From: Strongylocentrotus purpuratus
Lineage: Eukaryota > Echinodermata > Echinoidea > Camarodonta > Strongylocentrotidae
Assembly (NCBI RefSeq): GCF_000002235.5
Contig: NW_022145550.1
Location: forward strand, 619,501-683,500
Direction of reading: 5' to 3'
Length of the DNA: 64,000 bases
The position numbers and the translations under genes are program-made. The notes beneath the pieces were generated by a model. It was not told the DNA's origin, ran no database searches, and worked only from the letters and a program-made list of their open reading frames with translations. Shown piece after piece: positions 58,230-64,000 of this stretch; position 1 is the first letter of the stretch, and every line of letters begins with the position of its first letter.

Positions 58230-58246
58230 AAAGGGGGGGGGGGGGG
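58230..58246. repeat. G run
   Basis: A run of about 14 G after GGGGGAAAAGG, one of many long G runs in the window. Confidence 0.8.
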
Positions 58247-58404
58247 TCCAATACATGAAAAGGAACGACAAGCAAAAAAACAACAACAACTGACCTTCAA
58301 ATTTTGCTGAAAAAGTAATTGTTAAAGACAACTAAAATATTAAATAGTGCTATTTATTTCAAATTTGGTTAATATTTATTGAATTGTTTATAATTCTGTT
58401 CCAG

Positions 58405-58535
58405 GGATTGAGAAGGAGGTCTTCCTGTTGACAGATCAGGGGGTGCCTTGAGGTTCCACTCTTGATGTTCTGCCCCTTACCTGAAAGCGATGGCCTCTTG
58501 TGCCTGACATATTAGGAGCAAAGCACAATGGACTG
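58405..58535 (+). pseudogene. SAM-like exon with in-frame stops
   Basis: An acceptor (CTGTTCCAG) precedes and a donor (CTGGTAATT) follows. Read in the phase left by the exon at 54037-54106, it gives RIEKEVFLLTDQGVP, close to the conserved I-x-x-E-V-x-LLTD core of SAM-like domains. Two stops occur further in the same frame, at the codons after GVP and after DVLPLT. Either the host gene has decayed, or the resemblance is fortuitous. The spacing from the preceding F is a few residues shorter than usual in such domains. Confidence 0.3.
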
Positions 58536-58679
58536 GTAATTAATAATGAATATTACAATGTTTTTTTTTAAATCTGGTAAAGAAACAGATAAAGTCATAG
58601 CAACTGAGCCTGTCATGGCATTTCGAGTGACCAAACATTTGCTCCTGCAACGACTGCTCAAGGCTTTATTTGTCAAATG

Positions 58680-58734
58680 TGTAGGGTTAGGCCGAGGGTT
58701 GCAATTGGGATTGAGGTTAGGTGTAGGGTAAGGT
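58680..58734 (+). repeat. Degenerate telomere-like TTAGGG-type repeats
   Basis: Irregular GTAGGGTTAGG/GAGGGTT/TTGAGGTTAGG motifs, ending in GGTAAGGTCTAG. The foldback element at 58739 sits at the end of this stretch. Confidence 0.5.
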
Positions 58735-58738
58735 CTAG

Positions 58739-59394
58739 CCTCTTGTCGATGCCCTCGCGCTGTTGGAGTCTCTAAATTCTGACGAGCGAAGCGAGTCAGA
58801 GAAACCGAGGCGCTTGCGCTGAGGGCCTCTTGACAAGTGATCTGAATTATATATTCATGAGACCCGATTTCCTACTGAATTATGCATATCTAGACCGCAG
58901 CGATTGTGTGTGTGTACGTGTGTGTTCGGGATTGCCCAACTAGGCTAGTCTGCAAGCACAGACCCTAATTTGACACTTTATCAAAAAAATCATTGTGCCT
59001 TGAGAGAAGCCTAGCCCAGCTATCTACTGGTACCTACTGGTTGTACCAATATAGGTCAGGAGCAGCTATAGTACGTGTCATATGGTAGTCTTATAGTGCA
59101 CACTCTCTTTTACGACTGACCAGGGTCTGTGCTTGCAGACTACAACTAGGCGGCCAGTCTCGCTCTCATGGAGGGAATTCGCACAGAGCGGTAGATATTA
59201 CGTCATAGTAGCTCTCTCTGATTGGATGACTTTCACCGAACTCTGCTGGGTCGGAATATTCGCCAAACAAAGTAAAACATAAGAAATTCAGATCACTTGT
59301 CAAGAGGCCCTCAGCGCAAGCGCCTCGGTTTCTCTGACTCGCTTCGCTCGTCAGAACTTAGAGACTCCAACAGCGCGAGGGCATCGACAAGAGG
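58739..59394. mobile_element. Foldback/MITE-like element with ~115-bp inverted ends
   Basis: 656 bp. The left arm (58739-58853) and right arm (59288-59394) are near-perfect inverted repeats starting CCTCTTGTCGATGCCCTCGC. The arms contain their own palindromic stretches (CTGACGAGCGAAGCGAGTCAG is nearly self-complementary). CTAG lies directly outside both ends, and GGTAAGGTCTAG occurs on both flanks. A second, inner inverted pair (AGTCTGCAAGCACAGACCCT near 58948 and its complement near 59125) suggests a nested element. No coding capacity. Confidence 0.85.
58948..59147. repeat. Inner inverted repeat nested in the foldback element
   Basis: AGTCTGCAAGCACAGACCCT at the left and AGGGTCTGTGCTTGCAGACT at the right are perfect 20-bp inverted copies about 160 bp apart, with further similarity outward (AACTAGGC). 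Confidence 0.8.
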
Positions 59395-59399
59395 CTAGG

Positions 59400-60637
59400 T
59401 AAGGTCTAGTGTTGGATCCCGGGATGAAGTTCAGTATTTGGATAATAGTGTAGGAAATTGATGTTGAGCAAATGTCTTGAGGAACAAGTGTCGTACAATC
59501 AGATTTTCCAGGTGCTGGTGGAGCTGTATGTATTGATACTCATCATTGGCAGTTTAAAAATCTTCCTTTGTATTAGTAAACTAAAAATACGCTGATCCCC
59601 AGTTTGTGAAACGTGTATCTGATTTTTACGACCTGCTCTATTGTTTAGTGGTTATGTTGTAACACAAAATGAATTCTTAATCTTAATCCTGGATCCATAG
59701 CTAAACGTAATATTAACCCTAAAGCTAATCTAAAACCCTATCACAACTTGAGCAATAACCATATATCTTGATGAAATAAAGCTTGTGTTAAGCATTGGCA
59801 GACCCAAAGTCAGGTTATCCTAAATTCCTTTCTACATACTGCTATTGTACAAAGTTGATATTTAAGTACATCCCATTGCAAGTTCTAAAATTTCTGTAAA
59901 AACCTTACCCTGCTGCAAGATGATAGTGTGTGAAGTAAGTTGGCTCATAGTAGAGCATGAATTATTACCTGCAATTCTCAACCAATACACCCTTGCCACC
60001 TGCAATCCATCTCACTTTCATAATATATTCTTTAAACGACATTAACTGAAGTTCAAAATTTTGATTAGTGATTAAGAAAGGCTACAAAGAATTCTATTCT
60101 TTTTTCACACTAGTATAATAGAGGGGGAGGGGGGGGGGCAGCCTAGCAGTACAAGATCAAATTATCTTATATGATTATATCCTGCAAGTGTGATAAAGAA
60201 AAATATGTTTGTGTACTAAAAGTGAAACAAAAACAAATCACTGGAAACTTTTGGTTGTTAATAACTCAAAAGTTACACTCAAATCAAAACGAGGTTTTCA
60301 AAGCTCAAAGTTTAAGGATGTAAATTCTATGCCATTTCTATGAATGCTAATTGCTATTCTTAAAGCCCCACTGTCCTACTTGCTCTCTCTATATAGAAAA
60401 CTTCCCCAATCGGTGTCTGTTGGTCCCCCATGATCCTCTTTTTCTTATGTTAGTTGAGAGCTGAGTTGATGAGATAGCCACCTGTCAGTGACCTGGCTGG
60501 GTGGTCTAATCCCTTCTGGCCCAGTAGTATTGACGGTCTTTAAAACAATGGTCGGAATGTTTGATTAGATCTTTTACTCAGACATGTAGTATATTAGTAA
60601 TAAAATACATGTTTGGCAATATGGTATTTCATTTCAG
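59400..60637. other. Non-coding stretch, no gene seen
   Basis: A/T-rich sequence with a G run at 60122-60138 and no recognisable exon or element end. Confidence 0.5.
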
Positions 60638-61143
60638 ACCATAATGAGATCTGGGATCTCTCGTTGGCACGGAAAATAAGGAATGTACTCCTGTTGAGCA
60701 AACAGTGAATTTATATAAAACTAATAGCCCTTTGAAGATTACTAGAAGAAGAAAAACAACAAGAAAGAAGAAAAAGAAATATACTTGTGATGTCAGCTTT
60801 AGATCTTAAAGTGCTTGTACCAATATTGGATTTTCTTTTCTTCTTTCAATTAACATTTTATTCATGAACAGCTGGCTTATTGGAATTGGTTACAAAGATA
60901 CAAGTGGACTTGTCTGTAGTAGTTGCTGAAGAGGAGCAGTCAGCACAAGGAGCGTGTGCCTCCAAAACAACGTGGGAACTTCTCCCAAGTTCATCTCAAA
61001 TCACAAGGCTCTTCAGGAATCAAGATGTAACAATGGAGGTTGAGAAGGAGTTTGCGACCCTCCTGATTTGGACTACTCGCTATATACATTCTCAAACAAT
61101 GGATTGTAGCACTTCTGCACAAAACTCAACAAGTCATGATTGA
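60638..61143 (+). other. Possible terminal exons of a host transcript
   Basis: Two acceptor-like sites are visible: TTTCATTTCAG at 60637 and TTCATGAACAG at 60871. From 60872 a frame runs open for 90 codons (GLLELVTKIQVDLSVVV ... NSTSHD) to a stop at 61141, in a phase that would also fit the exon at 54037. No domain is recognised, and Ser/Thr-rich composition and lack of a donor make this uncertain. Confidence 0.25.
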
Positions 61144-61290
61144 GGAAAATGCAACAAATACTCAGTTGAGCATTGATTTATGTGACTGGTATTAGGGTAG
61201 GATTCAGCTTGGTAATTTTATATAAACTATGTCCCAAAAGAACCTCATTGGTCCTTATGGTTCCACGCCACAAGCTGCTCCCTCCCCTGT

Positions 61291-61304
61291 TTCGGTATAC
61301 CGAA
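61291..61304. repeat. Perfect 14-bp palindrome
   Basis: TTCGGTATACCGAA, perfectly self-complementary; no factor recognised. Confidence 0.6.
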
Positions 61305-61496
61305 CCCAGACTATCAAGGGATCAAATGAATTAAAATCCACACTTGATTACAAATGAATTGATCTTTTGAATATTGTCATCATTTCAGGGTGGTTTTGGT
61401 TACGGGTTAGTGTGAGCTTTCTGTGCGTAAAATTGAGGGTACTTCGTGCGGAGATCAGTGAATGGATATTTCATGTACAATGCAAGAGAGATGTCT

Positions 61497-61535
61497 ATCT
61501 TCATTGGAATTCAGGATGTGAATTCCAATGAAGAT
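61497..61535. repeat. Perfect 16-bp stem hairpin
   Basis: ATCTTCATTGGAATTC and GAATTCCAATGAAGAT are perfect inverted copies with a 7-base loop (AGGATGT). No T run follows, so it is not a simple terminator. Confidence 0.85.
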
Positions 61536-61539
61536 GGCT

Positions 61540-62035
61540 TGTTTATAAGGAGAGAAGCAAGATAGATTGATGTAAACTTAATGACATCAGGGAATGTTTG
61601 CCTGTATTGTTTGAATGACACGGATATTGAATAACATGAAGTTAAGTGGAAAGAATGGCATAATATATTCGATTTGTACACCATCCTATTGAATTTTTTT
61701 AAAATAGCATTATATGATAACATTTGTGCACAGGTCTATGGAAAACCAGTAAGTGGCATATACAATAAGATCATTTACCGCAGCTCAAGGAATACCGTAG
61801 ATATAACTTACCGTAGTTGCTGCTATTTGTGCCCACATGCATATTAATATCAAACAGTTGAAGCTAAAACTAATATAATCTAATTAACAGGGTTTTTTTT
61901 TCTCCAATTATCATAACAAGAGAGAAAAACATACTTTTATAATAACTTCCATTATTTCTTTATTTGATCCACGAGACTGAGTAGTCCAGCCCTTGTGAAT
62001 CTGTATGTTCTCCAGATTTCATTGTCAGGGCCTAT
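61540..62035. other. Non-coding stretch, no gene seen
   Basis: Only short frames without domains; a T run at 61893-61901. Confidence 0.5.
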
Positions 62036-62160
62036 TAGGGGGGGGGGGGGGGGCGGATCTAGCTTTTTGCTAAGGGGGGGGGGGGGGTTGTCCCTATGAC
62101 GATGCAGAGCATCGCCCACGAGCCGCATAGCGGCGAGGCGATTAACGCATTTATAAGATG
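62036..62160. mobile_element. Possible remnant end of a G-run-bearing DNA transposon
   Basis: A long G run followed by CGGATCTAGCTTTTTGCTAA and a second G run resembles the hAT-type end at 56094 (CGGATCCAGGATTTCTTA plus G run). A GC-rich partly palindromic stretch (GATGCAGAGCATCGCCC, GCCGCATAGCGGC) follows. No partner end was found. Confidence 0.4.
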
Positions 62161-63390
62161 GATTTTTTTTTTTTAATTCTCTCTCGCTGTCTCACTGCAT
62201 TATAAATTTTTCATTTTCACGACATCAACATCTCTCACCATTAAACAGTTCTCTCATTTCCTTTCCTTTCTCTTTTGCTCTCTCTCTCTCTCTGAACGCT
62301 CACGTTCTGTTTCCAGATTTTGTCCACATATGATTCCATTTATCCAACCATATATGCACACTAAAAAGAAAAGATATGAAGGGAATACTGTATATAAGAT
62401 AATAAACATGTTTAATTTATTCATTTTATTACAACAAACTAATATGTTTACAGATTATAACATTGATGGTCAAATATTAAGCACAAATGACCTCATCTGC
62501 TACTTCCATTTGTAGATTACTTTTTTCTTTAAAAATTCAACAAAGCATACTTAGGCTAAATCTGAGCACTGTTTTTTTCTCCAGGGAATGTATTGTATCA
62601 TGACCTGCACCCTTATTATAAAACACATTATAAAAACATGCTGATTTCTTTAAAAAAAAAAAAAAATACCTATGACTCAATGATTGTAATTTTTTCCAGA
62701 GAAACAATAATACTGTACAATAGTATATAACATCCTTAAGTGTGATGGTTACTCCGTGGTCCACACACGCACCAAGGTATATCAGACCTTTTATTAACAG
62801 TTGCTTGTTTTATACAATATATAAATCATACTCATAGGCCCATTCCCAAATGTTATAATTATTATCAATAAACAGAAATTGATAAAAGATGACCCCTCCC
62901 CAAAACTCTTATATTCCAAAAGTTTGATCTTGGCTGACAGGTGGTAACTTGAGTACTTGACTACATCTTATTTGCCCTATAGACACATACTTAAAATGGA
63001 TGCCTTGGCAAAGCCTCAGTTTTATAAATGATTGACTTAGACTGCCGATGAACTTATTTCTTGAGTATTTATCTACACCATTAACTTTTCTCCACATCGT
63101 GCTGTCAGATTGAGATGCTTTGGTGTGATATACTTAATGTTTTACATCATGTTTTTAATGAACTCCTACCTTGCTTAGTTATGCAGACATTGGGCCCTTT
63201 TTTTAAAACTTGCGATAGCAGTGGAAAGGATGTGCATAAAAGAAGAGGCGGGATATCCATAGTTACTACTACCATGTACTACTACCATGTACTACTACAA
63301 CATGGGTAAAATTGCATCATTGTATTATACCTTGGTTCCTGGTTACCTCTCCTTGGTAGTTTGAAAACTATGTTTCAGTAAATTTCAGCT
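62161..63390. other. Non-coding stretch, no gene seen
   Basis: Contains a TC microsatellite (62276-62294), an A run at 62652-62666 and three ACTACTACCATGT-type repeats (63264-63303). No gene supported. Confidence 0.5.
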
Positions 63391-63530
63391 TCGGAGGGGG
63401 GGGGGGGGCACATTACCCCTCAACCCCCCCCCCCACCCCTGTGCGCGCTTTTGACTGATGTGTCCCCCCAGGAGTGGCGGAGCGTCTTCCAAAGTGGGGG
63501 GGGGGGGCACCAACAAAATAGGCACTTTCT
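63390..63530. repeat. Alternating G and C runs, possible transposon end
   Basis: G run at 63396-63408, C runs at 63424-63436, then GGAGTGGCGGAGCGTCTTCC and another G run. AGTGGCGGAGCG plus G run resembles ends of non-autonomous DNA transposons, but I see no duplication or partner. Confidence 0.35.
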
Positions 63531-64000
63531 GGAAAAAAAGGGAATCTCAAAGCGAAAATATCCATTTTTTTAGACAATGGTATATACCCCTACATTGTGA
63601 TTACATTATCAGGGACGATTTCAACATTTGTTTCTCTTTATACACCATACAAGATATTGCTTAAGTATCAGTTTGGTGTGATGGTATGAAAATTGATTTG
63701 CGAGCGAGGAAAATTTTAAGTTTTGTGAGGTCGCAGTACAAAAAATTGCATCTTATTAAGAGGGAAAAACCCAATCCTGATGGGGTTATAAGCACATTCT
63801 CACAATGGAAGACTGAAAAGACCTTTAATAAGTAACGTAATTATATCATCTATAAATGCGAGCGAGCTTTGGGGGAACTTACTCTTAGTCGCTTGAAATT
63901 AGGGGCGCGTTTAATGATGAGAGGAAAAGGGGACACTACAGGGATAAGGGGAAAAGGAGCATGTGTCAGGTAAAAAGGGTAATTATCAGAGGTGAAAATG
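63531..64000. other. Non-coding stretch to the window edge
   Basis: No gene or element recognised; the last 100 bases contain purine-rich GGGGAAAAGG-type repeats. Confidence 0.45.

Noticed and set aside
58680-58734. True telomeric array
   Set aside because: The TTAGGG-like motifs are short and irregular, and DNA continues normally on both sides.

Overview
The window is eukaryotic nuclear DNA, dominated by repeats and transposable elements. It shows spliced-gene style signals, long homopolymer G and C runs, A/T-rich spacers, tRNA-derived modules, a Ty3/gypsy-type LTR element, a hAT-type non-autonomous element and several foldback or MITE-like elements. An invertebrate animal, perhaps a marine deuterostome such as an echinoderm, is my best guess, but no gene here fixes the species. 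No bacterial operon, rRNA or CRISPR array is visible.

Region 1 (1-33910) is a head-to-tail macrosatellite: eleven complete units of about 2.95 kb (range 2.71-3.12 kb) and a truncated twelfth. Each unit holds one tRNA-like module near its start, a conserved non-coding core of about 1.2 kb, an 18-bp minisatellite of 2 to about 27 copies, G and C runs, CAA and TC microsatellites, and a cluster of four tRNA-like modules at about 140-bp spacing. All tRNA-like modules lie on the minus strand. Units 8, 10 and 11 also carry the same fragment of a hAT-type element. Long ORFs here are by-products of the 18-bp period. Region 2 (33911-36480) holds two diverged units that have one tRNA-like module where the array has four and no 18-bp minisatellite; they look like an older state of the repeat.

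Region 3 (36481-40217) has no recognisable gene. It holds a C-rich/G-rich foldback block and a pair of inverted terminal-like sequences that may bound a gene-less DNA transposon. Region 4 (40218-53520) is a Ty3/gypsy LTR retrotransposon with unusually long, almost identical LTRs of about 3.42 kb, a tRNA-Leu type primer site, gag, protease-RT-RNase H and integrase ORFs, and an extra ORF with two C2H2 zinc fingers where some relatives carry env. It looks young and largely whole.

Region 5 (53521-64000) begins with a 449-bp MITE-like element, followed 34 bp later by a plausible first coding exon with a good splice donor and SAM-domain-like start. Downstream lie an AT-rich 32-bp tandem array, a 1.3-kb hAT-type element with perfect 8-bp target duplication, a 656-bp foldback element, several intron/exon-like signals including a SAM-like exon containing stops, and low-complexity G runs. 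The only host-gene evidence in the window is here, and it is weak to moderate.
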